From positions 620,001-684,000 of the forward strand of contig NZ_LAZS01000012.1 of NCBI RefSeq assembly GCF_002007205.1: a stretch of 64,000 nt of DNA, written 5' to 3'. This document shows, in pieces, positions 41,380 through 49,811 of the stretch (position 1 is its first letter; every line of letters starts with the position of its first letter). The notes below the pieces were generated by a model, which saw only the letters and a list, made by a program, of their open reading frames with translations, had not been told where the DNA came from and did not search any database. The position numbers and the translations under genes were made by a program. Source of the stretch: Ensifer adhaerens. GTDB taxonomy: Bacteria > Pseudomonadota > Alphaproteobacteria > Rhizobiales > Rhizobiaceae.

Positions 41380-43245
41380 ATGACCGATACGATCTTCCCC
41401 GAAACCCTGTTCAAGCCCTGGGCAGGCAATCCACTGACAAGCCGCGCCGATGTCGAGGCCGCACTGAGGGCGCTGGTGGAGCCGGTCGAGAAGTACCGGT
41501 CTCCCGGCGGTGCGCGTATCCGGCTGGATGCGCATGCGGCGCATTTCGACCAGGAATCCGCCGACATGGAGGGCTATTCCCGCCTGCTCTGGGGCCTGGC
41601 GCCGGCTGAGGTCGGCGGCGCGACATGGATCGACTGGACGCCGATCGCACGCGGTCTTGCCAATGGCTGCGATCCGGCGCATCCGGAATACTGGGGCGAC
41701 CCTTTCGACCGCAGCCAGCGCCTGGTGGAACTGGCGGCGATCGGCTTCGCACTGAGGCTCGTGCCGGACAAGCTCTGGGCGCCCCTGTCAGAGGTGGAAC
41801 GGCGTAATGTTGCGGCCTATCTGCTGAAGGGTCATGCTTGCGAATACAGCGACAACAACTGGAAGTTCTTCCGGTTGCTCGTCAGCATGGGGCTGAAACA
41901 CGTCGGCGTCGACTGTGATCGCGGGCTCGACGAACAGTACCGGCAGGAACTCGATGGTTTCTATCTCGGCGACGGCTGGTATCAGGATGGCGATACGCGC
42001 CGCGCCGATCACTACATTCCCTTCGCCTTCCACTTCTACGGCCTGATCCTGGCGGCGCTCGACGGCGCCGACTGGACGGACAGATATCGTGAGCGAGCTC
42101 GATTGATCGCCGGCGACATGTCGAGATGGTTTGCCGATGACGGGCCGGCGCTCTGCTTCGGCCGTTCGATGACCTATCGCTTTGCCATTGCCGGTCTCTT
42201 CGGCGCCATGGCGCTCGTCGGTGATGAGACGATCCCCTTCGGCGAGCAGAAGGGCTATTTCCTGCGTCATCTGCGCTGGTGGGCGATGCAGCCCTTTGCC
42301 GCGCGCGACGGCGTGATGCCCGTCGGTTATGCCTATCCCAACCTGATCATGTCGGAACCCTACAATTCCGCGCAATCGCCCTATTGGGCGCTGAAAGCCT
42401 TCCTTCCGCTGATGCTGCCCGAGGACCATCCGTTCTGGACGAGCGACGAGGAGATCTCTCCACCGCGGCCGGCCGTCTCTGCCCAGCGTCACATTGGTTT
42501 CCTGATCGCCAACCCGCCGGGGGATGCCATTGCGCTCTCCTGTGGCCAGCACACGAGCGCCGAAAACACCTTCATCCGCTTCGCGCCGGAGAAATACGCG
42601 AAGTTCGCCTATTCGGCACGCTACGGCTTCAGCATCGAAAACGATCTCTGGCGGTTCGACAATTCCGTGCTCGAATCCATGATCGGTTTCAGCGACGACG
42701 GCGTGCATTTCCGCGTGCGCGAAACCAATGAAGAGGCGCTGATCGCCGACAACGTTCTCTACGCACGCTGGCGGCCCTTTGCCGATGTTTCGGTCGAGAC
42801 CTGGCTCTACTGGGACGGCGATTTTCACGTCCGGCGCCACCGCATCGACACGCCGCGGCCGCTTGCCACCATCGAAGGCGGCTTTGCGGTCGGGCGTGAT
42901 GCCGGCGAAATCCGGGAACAGGGCACTGGCCGCGCTATTGTCACCACGGCGGACGACCTGTCGGCCATGATCGACATCGGCTCGTCGGTTGCGCGCACGG
43001 GGCGGTGCCACATCGCGGCCCCTAACACCAACCTGGTGTCCGCAAAGACGGTCATTCCTCAACTGCTCGGCACCATCCCGGCCGGTGTCAGCACCCTGGC
43101 AGTGGCGGTGCTTGCGCAGGCCGGCCCGACAGAGGGCAGAACGAAACTTGTTCGTTTGCCCGCGGCACCCGATCTCGAGAAACTTCGGCGTGTCCTGTCG
43201 GAGGAGGGGACGGCCGTTACCCTGATGCGCGGTGTGCCGCTCTGA
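41380..43245 (+). CDS. DUF2264 domain protein
   Basis: This gene encodes 621 residues without a signal peptide. The first 360 residues form the alpha-rich DUF2264 domain (SRLLWGLAPAEVGG, DNNWKFFRLLVSMGLK, DGWYQDGDTRRADHYIPFAFHFYGL), and the C-terminal part (about 370-621) is rich in beta strands. DUF2264 proteins resemble (alpha/alpha)6-barrel glycosidases and lyases and occur in polysaccharide-use loci, but have no established activity. Location between the binding protein and KduI suggests a cytoplasmic oligo-uronide hydrolase or lyase acting beside GH88. Confidence 0.9.
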   Translation: MTDTIFPETLFKPWAGNPLTSRADVEAALRALVEPVEKYRSPGGARIRLDAHAAHFDQESADMEGYSRLLWGLAPAEVGGATWIDWTPIARGLANGCDPAHPEYWGDPFDRSQRLVELAAIGFALRLVPDKLWAPLSEVERRNVAAYLLKGHACEYSDNNWKFFRLLVSMGLKHVGVDCDRGLDEQYRQELDGFYLGDGWYQDGDTRRADHYIPFAFHFYGLILAALDGADWTDRYRERARLIAGDMSRWFADDGPALCFGRSMTYRFAIAGLFGAMALVGDETIPFGEQKGYFLRHLRWWAMQPFAARDGVMPVGYAYPNLIMSEPYNSAQSPYWALKAFLPLMLPEDHPFWTSDEEISPPRPAVSAQRHIGFLIANPPGDAIALSCGQHTSAENTFIRFAPEKYAKFAYSARYGFSIENDLWRFDNSVLESMIGFSDDGVHFRVRETNEEALIADNVLYARWRPFADVSVETWLYWDGDFHVRRHRIDTPRPLATIEGGFAVGRDAGEIREQGTGRAIVTTADDLSAMIDIGSSVARTGRCHIAAPNTNLVSAKTVIPQLLGTIPAGVSTLAVAVLAQAGPTEGRTKLVRLPAAPDLEKLRRVLSEEGTAVTLMRGVPL

Positions 43246-43285
43246 CCCCTTCACCGATCTTCCCGCAAAGACCGAAAGACCTGAT

Positions 43286-44122
43286 ATGACGATTACCGAT
43301 TTCACTTCCCGCCATGCCATCGACCCGCTCGCCGCCGCCGCGATGGGGACGGACGAATTGCGCCACAACTTCCAGATTGCCGGTCTCTTCGAGAGCGATC
43401 GCGTCAATCTCACCTACACCCATTACGATCGCATGGTGGTCGGCGGGGCGATGCCGGTCGAGACCGAATTGACGCTCGAAGCCATCAAGCCGATGGGCAC
43501 GAAGACGTTTCTCGAGCGCCGCGAGTTGATCGCCGTCAACATCGGCGGGCCGGGGCGCGCCGTCGTTTCAGGCAAGAGCCATCCGCTCGCTGCGCGCGAC
43601 ATGATCTATGTCGGCATGGGCGAGGAGGTGACGTTCGTATCGGACAGTCGGGCAGCGCCGGCAAAGTTCTACCTGTTGTCCGCCCCGGCGCACCGTGCCT
43701 TCCCGACGGCACTTTTGACCATTGCCGGGGCCAAGCGCCTCGATCTCGGCAGTCTGGAGACGTCGAACGAGCGCTCGATCTTCCAGTTCACCAATGGGAT
43801 CGAGACCTGCCAGCTGGTCGTCGGCATGACGGAACTCAAGAAGGGGTCGGTGTGGAACACCATGCCGGCGCATATCCATGACCGGCGCATGGAGGTGTAT
43901 CTCTATTTCGATCTTCCCGAGCCGGCGCGGGTCTTCCATTTCCTCGGCGAGCCGTCCGAGACGCGCCATATTGTCATGGCCAGCGAGGAGGCCGTGTTGT
44001 CACCGGTCTGGTCGATCCACTCTGGCTGCGGCACCTCCAACTACGCCTTCATCTGGGCAATGGCCGGCGACAATGTCGATTACACCGACGCCGACCCGGT
44101 GCCGATGGAGACGCTGCGATGA
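43286..44122 (+). CDS. kduI: 4-deoxy-L-threo-5-hexosulose-uronate ketol-isomerase
   Basis: This gene encodes 278 residues, the same length as E. coli KduI. The zinc site of the cupin barrel is seen in NTMPAHIHDRRMEVYLYFDL (His, His, Glu), with a further His towards the end in WSIHSGCGTSNYAFIWAM. The enzyme converts 4-deoxy-5-keto-uronate, formed from unsaturated uronate, into 3-deoxy-D-glycero-2,5-hexodiulosonate. The ATG at 43286 is selected on family length. It overlaps kduD by four bases. Confidence 0.96.
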   Translation: MTITDFTSRHAIDPLAAAAMGTDELRHNFQIAGLFESDRVNLTYTHYDRMVVGGAMPVETELTLEAIKPMGTKTFLERRELIAVNIGGPGRAVVSGKSHPLAARDMIYVGMGEEVTFVSDSRAAPAKFYLLSAPAHRAFPTALLTIAGAKRLDLGSLETSNERSIFQFTNGIETCQLVVGMTELKKGSVWNTMPAHIHDRRMEVYLYFDLPEPARVFHFLGEPSETRHIVMASEEAVLSPVWSIHSGCGTSNYAFIWAMAGDNVDYTDADPVPMETLR

Positions 44123-44883
44123 GTGATCTCTCCGCTTTTAGCCTTGACGGAAAGCGTGTGCTGGTCACCGGCGCCAACACAGGCATCGGCCAGGGCATAG
44201 CAGTGTCGATCGGCCGTGCCGGCGGTGAGGTGGTCGCGGTCGGGCGCTCGTCGATGGCCGAGACGGTGGGAAAGGTCGAAGCGGTGGGCGGCCGGGTCGT
44301 ACCGGTCGCTTGCGATCTTGCCGATGGAGACGCGGTCAAGAGGTTGATCGACCGGGTCTCGGACGAATGCGGACCGCTGAGCGGATTGGTCAACAATGCC
44401 GGCATCATCCGCCGCGCCGCCTCGGTCGAACTTTCGGAGGCGGACTGGGACGAGGTGCTCGACCTGAACCTGAAGGCGGCGTTTCTCCTGAGCCAGGCCT
44501 ATGGCCGCAGGCTTCTTGCCGAAAAGCGGGAAGGGCGGATCGTCAACATCGCCTCGCTGTTATCCTTCCAGGGCGGCATTCGCGTCGCCTCCTACACGGC
44601 ATCAAAACACGGAGTACTCGGTATCACCCGCATTCTCGCCAATGAATGGGCAAGTCAGAATATCAACGTCAACGCGATCGCGCCCGGATACATCGTCTCC
44701 AACAACACCGAGGCGCTGCGCGCGGACATCGATCGCAATGCTGCGATCCTTGAGCGCATCCCCGCCGGACGCTGGGGAACGCCCGACGATATCGGCGACG
44801 CTGCCGTTTTCCTGCTCGCGCCGGCGTCGCGCTACATGCATGGCGCCGTCATCCCCGTGGATGGAGGGTGGCTAGCGCGATGA
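44119..44883 (+). CDS. kduD: 2-dehydro-3-deoxy-D-gluconate 5-dehydrogenase (SDR)
   Basis: This gene encodes 254 residues of the classical short-chain dehydrogenase family: cofactor loop VTGANTGIGQGIA, NNAG, the Ser in IASLLSFQGG and YTASKHG with catalytic Tyr and Lys. KduD reduces the KduI product to 2-keto-3-deoxygluconate (KDG) with NAD(P)H. No KDG kinase or aldolase is encoded in the window, so these must act from elsewhere in the genome. It is the last gene of the operon and is followed by a strong hairpin. Confidence 0.94.
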   Translation: MSDLSAFSLDGKRVLVTGANTGIGQGIAVSIGRAGGEVVAVGRSSMAETVGKVEAVGGRVVPVACDLADGDAVKRLIDRVSDECGPLSGLVNNAGIIRRAASVELSEADWDEVLDLNLKAAFLLSQAYGRRLLAEKREGRIVNIASLLSFQGGIRVASYTASKHGVLGITRILANEWASQNINVNAIAPGYIVSNNTEALRADIDRNAAILERIPAGRWGTPDDIGDAAVFLLAPASRYMHGAVIPVDGGWLAR

Positions 44884-44894
44884 ACGGAGGGTGC

Positions 44895-44916
44895 GCTCAG
44901 GCGCCGGCGCCTGAGC
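44895..44916 (+). terminator. Perfect 22-base palindrome after kduD
   Basis: GCTCAGGCGCC (44895-44905) is followed directly by its inverse GGCGCCTGAGC (44906-44916), 12 bases past the kduD stop. It should fold as a GC-rich hairpin that ends or protects the uronide transcript; there is no T tract. Confidence 0.6.
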
Positions 44917-44926
44917 GGCATGCCCA

Positions 44927-45309
44927 TCAGAACGCGACCTTGAGGCCGAGCTTGCCGTTTAGATTCTGGCCTCGCCCTCAAGGCTGATTTCAGATCGGAC
45001 GCTGCCATAGAGGGACACATAGCGCTCGAGCTCGACATCAACGCCGAGATTGATCTGAGCCGACAGACCCTTCATGTCGGTATGGAACGGAACGTAACCG
45101 TCCTGCGACGAGAACTCGGCGAGGAACTCGTTGACGAGGCTTGCCCGCAGCCAGGTCGTGGCAAAACGTTTGTCGCCTTGATCCTCGTCCAGTTCGACGG
45201 TTCGGGCAAGACGAACGCCGAGGCGCCCCGTCAGGCTGTCGATGTCGCTGTAGCGGATAGTGGTGGCGCCCTGGCGGCATCTCCGGATCGGCAGCATCCA
45301 GCTGCGCAA
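44927..45309 (-). pseudogene. Remnant of an autotransporter beta-barrel gene
   Basis: The minus strand encodes about 100 residues typical of the end of an autotransporter barrel (SLTGRLGVRLARTV, GLSAQINLGVDVELERYVSLYGSVRSEI), then a stop. The adjacent frame supplies the expected terminal strand, QNLNGKLGLKVAF, followed by TGA at 44927-44929, so a frameshift near 44960 separates the last strand. No passenger domain or signal peptide lies upstream. The gene is therefore truncated at its 5' end and frameshifted at its 3' end. Confidence 0.75.
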
Positions 45310-45310
45310 A

Positions 45311-45335
45311 GGACGCCGGCCGTGAGCCGGCGTCC
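45311..45335 (-). terminator. Hairpin terminator after aztD
   Basis: GGACGCCGGC (45311-45320) pairs with GCCGGCGTCC (45326-45335) across a five-base loop, starting 15 bases past the aztD stop on the minus strand. A short TTT follows. It isolates aztD from the autotransporter remnant. Confidence 0.7.
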
Positions 45336-45350
45336 AGGCTCTGACCTTCC

Positions 45351-46580
45351 TTAGTGGGTTGCGCCCGATCCCCCGGCTGCGACGATGGCGAAGGGTTGGC
45401 CTTCGACCGCGATCGAGCGGGTTTCCTTCAGCGTTTCCGTATCGATCAGGCGCACCAGGCTTTGGCGCGGGTCGGTGACGGCGAGATGGTTGCCGGCAAC
45501 GGCCAGGCGCGGCCTCGCGTCGCGCCAGTGGCCATCCTTGCTGTAGGGCTCCGTCACCGTCTCCGATTTGGTTATCACCCCATCCACGACGTCGAGGAGA
45601 TGAAGCTTGCCGTCCTCCGTCAGCACGTATGCGTTGCGTGACTTTGCTGGGTCGAGGATGAAGTCCACGCGCCGCAATGGCAGTTCTACGAGGCGGTAGG
45701 GCTCCTTCGCATCGGCATCGATCAGGACAACCTTGTCTTCTCCGTAGTTTCCAAGGAAGAACTGCATGGAGGTACCGCCAAGCAGCGTCGATACCTTGCC
45801 TTCCGGCAGCTTGTCGCCATAGGCGAGCATCTCGAGCTTGGGGCCGCCGAGCCCGCCCGGACGTGCGACCAGGACACCTTCCGCGCAGCCGAAGGCGACC
45901 AGGCGCGCGGACGTCGCTTCACCATGCAGCCCCGTGCAGGTCGCGACATCGCCGACCTGCTTGCCCTCCTTGTCGAGGACACGCAGACCCAAGCGGGGCG
46001 GAAGCTCACCTTCCTTTACCGTCGCCTCCAGGTTCGGGACCGAAACGAGAAGATGGTTGCCGGTCGAAACCGCGACGCCATGATGCGCGGCGGTCGTGTC
46101 ATAAGCCTTGAGTTCCGCCTTGTCGTCCAACAGTGCACTCTCGCGAAGCAGATCGAACTTACCGCCGCGGTCGTAGAAAATGGCGAGATCGTCGCCATGG
46201 GCAACGACGTGACCCGGCTTTTCCCCCCGGATGGTCGTCTTGAGAAGCCTGGGGTCCTTGACGTCGATATCGCGGTGCTCGCCGTGATCGGAAAATGCGA
46301 TGCCCGTGTCGATGGCATGGATCAGGTTCTGTTCGCCCTGGACGGCAAAGACCGTGCGCCCGGTCTCGCTCAAGGAAAGGGCGGCGTAGCCTTCGAGATC
46401 AAAACGGCTGATTTCCTTGCCCGTTTCCAGATCGATGGCGCGGACCACCGGCTTGCTGTGGTCGGCAACAAACAGCCGCCAGGTTGCGCGCTCTTCTTCT
46501 TCGGCATGAGACGTCAATGGAAAGGCGAGGGGTGCCAAAATGGTGGTCGCGAATAGGACGGACAAACCGAAGCGGGACAT
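45351..46580 (-). CDS. aztD: Zinc metallochaperone AztD, orphan copy
   Basis: This gene encodes 409 residues from the ATG at 46580, with TAGGAG upstream. A signal peptide (LSVLFATTILAPLAFPLTSHA) leads to a periplasmic beta-propeller with repeated WRLFVADHSKPVVRAIDLETG-like blades. Features of AztD are the His-rich DHGEHRD and AAHHGVAVSTG segments and two Cys in TCTGLHGEATSARLVAFGC. AztD delivers zinc to the binding protein AztC of the AztABC importer; those genes are absent here. Zur-like repeats lie in its promoter. Confidence 0.9.
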   Translation of the reverse strand: MSRFGLSVLFATTILAPLAFPLTSHAEEEERATWRLFVADHSKPVVRAIDLETGKEISRFDLEGYAALSLSETGRTVFAVQGEQNLIHAIDTGIAFSDHGEHRDIDVKDPRLLKTTIRGEKPGHVVAHGDDLAIFYDRGGKFDLLRESALLDDKAELKAYDTTAAHHGVAVSTGNHLLVSVPNLEATVKEGELPPRLGLRVLDKEGKQVGDVATCTGLHGEATSARLVAFGCAEGVLVARPGGLGGPKLEMLAYGDKLPEGKVSTLLGGTSMQFFLGNYGEDKVVLIDADAKEPYRLVELPLRRVDFILDPAKSRNAYVLTEDGKLHLLDVVDGVITKSETVTEPYSKDGHWRDARPRLAVAGNHLAVTDPRQSLVRLIDTETLKETRSIAVEGQPFAIVAAGGSGATH

Positions 46581-46593
46581 GAAATCTCCTATA

Positions 46594-46630
46594 ATGTAAT
46601 AACGTAACATCGTTGTGTTATAGCGTTACA
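46594..46630 (-). promoter_or_regulatory. Tandem Zur-like repeats before aztD
   Basis: ATGTAATAACGTAACAT (46594-46610) and TGTTATAGCGTTACA (46616-46630) are imperfect palindromes about two helical turns apart, immediately upstream of the aztD ribosome binding site. Both resemble the AT-rich TGTTAT...ATAACA boxes bound by Zur in alphaproteobacteria. The assignment depends on the AztD context. Confidence 0.5.
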
Positions 46631-46779
46631 TTTCCCTTGTCCAGCGGCAACGATCTGACATTTGCAGTTGCGTCAGCGAAGATGTCACTGCCGCCTCTGC
46701 GGCGGTCCATGCGGGGCTCAAGTCTGGCCATTGGCACTCGGGATCGGCATCTCCTCTCTTGCCAAGTCATAAAAGTTCA

Positions 46780-46793
46780 TGGTAACGTTCCCA
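46780..46793 (+). promoter_or_regulatory. LacI-type operator upstream of the ADP-ribosylglycohydrolase operon regulator
   Basis: TGGTAACGTTCCCA lies 49 bases before the regulator ATG. It differs by one base from the perfect palindrome TGGGAACGTTCCCA found at 47942-47955. A central CG dyad is typical of LacI-family operators, and the position fits autoregulation. Confidence 0.6.
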
Positions 46794-46841
46794 CGAGCTT
46801 AAGGGCCATCGCTGTAGGCGGCTTTCGGCCCGGGAGGAAGC

Positions 46842-47891
46842 ATGAAGAACGGACCCAGGCAACGGGCCACCATCATCGATGTTGCAGAGCGGGCAGGGGT
46901 CTCGAAGAGCACGGTTGCGCGCGTTCTCGCCGGGTCCGCCAGCATTTCCGACGAGGCCCGTGATCGGGTGCTGAAAGCCGTTGCGGCCACCGGTTATGAA
47001 CGCAACCATCTGGCCGTCGGTATGCGCTCGGGGCGCAGCGGCCTGCTCGGCCTGGTCATTCCCGATATCACCAACCCCTTCTGGGCCGAAGTCGCCCGCG
47101 GCGCCCAGGATCGTGCGGCGAAGGACGACATTTCGCTTCTCGTCTTCTCGTCTGACTGGGATGCCGGCAAGGAGGCGACGCATCTTCGCGCCCTGCGGCG
47201 AGCCCGCGTCGATGGCGCGATCATCAATCCGGTCGCCGACAATTTCGATGATCTCGATCGCTTCGGCTTGCCCTTCGTTTTCATCGGGTCGAGCGCCGAG
47301 CGCTTCCCCGATACCTTGAGCGTCGGCTCGGATATCGCCCAGGCGGTCCGTCTCGGCATGGACATCCTTGTCGAGCGCGGGCATCCGGCGCCGGCCCTGA
47401 TGCTCGGTCCGCGGTCGCGTCTCGCACGTGCCCGGTTCCTGCGCGCCGTGCACGAGCACTGCGTCGCGCGCGACATCGATCCGGAAATCTTGCCGGTCGA
47501 GGAATCCGACTACACGGTCGAGGGCGGCCGAAAGGCCATGGGGCGCTTGCTCGCCGGGCCGTGGAGAGGCAGTCGCGCCGTGTTCGTCGCCAACGATCTG
47601 ATGGCGCTCGGCGCGATGATCGCCGTTCGCGAGGCGGGGCTCCGGTGCCCGGAGGATATTTCCATCCTCGGCTTCGACGGCATTCCGGCGGGAGCTTTCT
47701 CGTGGCCGGGGCTGACGACGATCGAAAAGCCAGGCCGGCAGATCGGTATTCGTGCGGTCGAATGCCTGCTCGATCAGATTGCAGGCCGCCCGGAACAGGG
47801 ACGGATTTTTCTGCCGTGCCGACTGGTCGAGCGCGGCTCGCTTGCCGACGTTTCGGCCGCGGCACCCGCACGCGCGGCGGCAGGGAGGTAG
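46842..47891 (+). CDS. LacI-family regulator heading the ADP-ribosylglycohydrolase/ABC operon
   Basis: This gene encodes 349 residues. The headpiece is TIIDVAERAGVSKSTVARVLAGSASISDEARDRVLKAVAATGYE, followed by the effector domain (LLGLVIPDITNPFWAEVARGAQDRA, FVANDLMALGAMIAVREAGLRCPEDISILGFD). GGGAGG-type purines lie upstream. It precedes the first permease gene by three bases, so it is probably co-transcribed. Near-identical operator sequences lie before it and inside the permease gene. The effector is presumably the unknown imported glycoside or a derivative. Confidence 0.95.
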   Translation: MKNGPRQRATIIDVAERAGVSKSTVARVLAGSASISDEARDRVLKAVAATGYERNHLAVGMRSGRSGLLGLVIPDITNPFWAEVARGAQDRAAKDDISLLVFSSDWDAGKEATHLRALRRARVDGAIINPVADNFDDLDRFGLPFVFIGSSAERFPDTLSVGSDIAQAVRLGMDILVERGHPAPALMLGPRSRLARARFLRAVHEHCVARDIDPEILPVEESDYTVEGGRKAMGRLLAGPWRGSRAVFVANDLMALGAMIAVREAGLRCPEDISILGFDGIPAGAFSWPGLTTIEKPGRQIGIRAVECLLDQIAGRPEQGRIFLPCRLVERGSLADVSAAAPARAAAGR

Positions 47892-47894
47892 ACA

Positions 47895-48860
47895 ATGACG
47901 GTAAGCAACGAACTTGTGACAGAGGCAGCCATACCACGAGATGGGAACGTTCCCAACATTCGGCGGCGGAGCGTCACCAAAGGCGTGCGGCAATGGTGGC
48001 CCTATTACCTGATGATGGCGCCCGGCCTGATCTTCTTCGTGATCTTCCACTATTTCCCGATCTGGGAAGCCAAGATCGCCTTTGAACAACTGCGCATCAT
48101 CCCGCCGAACATCTGGGTCGGGATCAAGCATTTCCAAACGCTGTTCTCCTCGCCGATCTTCTGGCAGGTGCTTGTCAACACGCTGATCATCTCGACGATG
48201 AAGATCGTCTTCGTCTTCCCGATCCCGATCATCGTTGCGCTCCTGCTCAACGAGATCCGGGGCGGCGCTTTCCGGAAATTTATCCAGTCGGCGATCTACT
48301 TGCCGCATTTTCTTTCTTGGGTGGTTATTGCAGGCGTGTTCATCGCAGTGCTTTCGCCAAGCGACGGCGCGGTCAATGACATCATCGGCTTCTTCGGACT
48401 GCAGCCGGTCTCCTTCATGACCGACACCGGCTCGATCCGCTGGGTGCTGGTCTTCTCGGAGATCTGGCGCTCCGCCGGTTGGGACAGTCTGCTTTATCTC
48501 GCCGCCATCATCGCCATTGACCAGGAGCTCTATGACGCAGCCGAGATCGACGGCGCCAACCGCTGGCAGAAGATCCGTTACGTCACCATTCCCGGCATCG
48601 TGCCGACGATCGCGACGCTGTTCATCCTGAATGCCGGCATGTTCCTGAACGCCGACCTCAACCAGGTGATCAACTTCTCCAACGACGTGGTGCGCAGCAA
48701 GATCGATATCATCGACACCTATGTCTACCGCATCGGCCTGCAGACCGGCGAGTATTCCCTGGCAACGGCCGCCGGCCTCTTCAAGGCGGTGCTCGGCATG
48801 CTGATGATCGTCGCCGCCCACCTTCTTTCCAAACGTCTTACCGGCAAGGGGGTATGGTGA
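47895..48860 (+). CDS. ABC transporter permease (LplB/CUT1 type) of the ADP-ribosylglycohydrolase operon
   Basis: This gene encodes 321 residues from the ATG at 47895, which has GGGAGG at the right distance. The first 34 residues are polar, then six helices follow (YYLMMAPGLIFFVIFHYFP onwards). The EAA loop is YDAAEIDGANRWQKIRYVTIPGIVPTIATLF. It resembles LplB/YtcP permeases used for oligosaccharides and related compounds. A perfect LacI-type operator lies within codons 16-21. Confidence 0.94.
   Translation: MTVSNELVTEAAIPRDGNVPNIRRRSVTKGVRQWWPYYLMMAPGLIFFVIFHYFPIWEAKIAFEQLRIIPPNIWVGIKHFQTLFSSPIFWQVLVNTLIISTMKIVFVFPIPIIVALLLNEIRGGAFRKFIQSAIYLPHFLSWVVIAGVFIAVLSPSDGAVNDIIGFFGLQPVSFMTDTGSIRWVLVFSEIWRSAGWDSLLYLAAIIAIDQELYDAAEIDGANRWQKIRYVTIPGIVPTIATLFILNAGMFLNADLNQVINFSNDVVRSKIDIIDTYVYRIGLQTGEYSLATAAGLFKAVLGMLMIVAAHLLSKRLTGKGVW
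47942..47955 (+). promoter_or_regulatory. Perfect LacI-type operator inside the first permease gene
   Basis: TGGGAACGTTCCCA is a perfect 14-base palindrome within the coding sequence, 47 bases past the start codon. It matches the site before the regulator (46780-46793) at 13 of 14 bases. The two sites are about 1.16 kb apart and could cooperate by looping or block elongation. Confidence 0.6.
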
Positions 48861-49762
48861 TGGCCGCCCACAACGTCCGCAGAACGCCGCTCGAGCGGCT
48901 TGAATATGCGATCATCGTCTCGACGCTCATGTTCCTCGTCGTGCTGACGGTCCAGCCGCTGCTCAATCTGCTCGCCATCTCATTTTCGGATCCGGGCAAG
49001 GTTGCCGGCATGAGCGGCCTGACGGTCGTCCCCAACGGGTTTTCGACAGAGGTCTGGAACCTGCTGATCAACAATTCGGCCGTCCAGCGCGGCCTCCTGA
49101 ACTCGATCTTCATTACCCTGGTCAGCACCGTCCTTGGCGTCGTGCTGACGGCCTTGATGGCCTGGGCGCTCTCGCGCCCGGGACTGCCGGGTCGGCGCGC
49201 CATCTTCGTATTCGTGCTGGTGACGATCGTGTTCGAGCCCGGCATCATCCCGGACTATTTCATCAACAAGCGTCTCGGCCTCATCGACAGCTACTGGTCG
49301 CTGATCCTCTTCAAGGTCGTCAACGCCTGGTACCTGATCATCCTCGTTCGCTTCTTCGAGGAAGTACCGAAGGAACTGATCGAGGCATCCGAACTCGATG
49401 GCGCCAATCCGTTCCAGATCTTCTGGTACGTGGCGCTGCCGCTTGCCAAATCGGCGCTTGCGACCATCGCGCTCTTCTATTTCGTCTTCCACTGGAACGA
49501 GTTTTTCCGCGCGATGATCTACCTCAACGACCAGTCCAAGTGGCCGCTGCAGGTGGTGCTGCGCCAGTTCGTGGTCGAGGGCGACAAGCTTGCCATGGTC
49601 GGGGTGGTCGACAGCAACAATTACACCGGTGCCAGCCAGATCAACATTCGGGCGCTCAAGGCCGGCATGATCCTGCTCACCATCGCACCGATCCTCGCGA
49701 TCTACCCACTCATTCTGAAGTTCTTCACCAAGGGCACCATGAGCGGTGCGCTGAAGGGCTGA
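48860..49762 (+). CDS. ABC transporter permease (LplC/YtcP type)
   Basis: The product is 300 residues from the ATG at 48860, which overlaps the preceding stop (TGATG) and has AAGGGGG at good distance; the ATG at 48854 is too near that site. Six helices are present and the EAA loop is IEASELDGANPFQIFWYVALPLAKSALATIALFYFVFHWNEFF. It pairs with the preceding permease. Confidence 0.94.
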   Translation: MAAHNVRRTPLERLEYAIIVSTLMFLVVLTVQPLLNLLAISFSDPGKVAGMSGLTVVPNGFSTEVWNLLINNSAVQRGLLNSIFITLVSTVLGVVLTALMAWALSRPGLPGRRAIFVFVLVTIVFEPGIIPDYFINKRLGLIDSYWSLILFKVVNAWYLIILVRFFEEVPKELIEASELDGANPFQIFWYVALPLAKSALATIALFYFVFHWNEFFRAMIYLNDQSKWPLQVVLRQFVVEGDKLAMVGVVDSNNYTGASQINIRALKAGMILLTIAPILAIYPLILKFFTKGTMSGALKG

Positions 49763-49811
49763 CGATGTTGAACCGAACCATAAAAGCCAAAGCACTCTGG
49801 GAGGAACAAAC

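Noticed and set aside
46767-48821. 684-codon minus-strand open frame
   Set aside because: Antisense to the LacI regulator and first permease; no domain, extreme Asp/Arg/His content.
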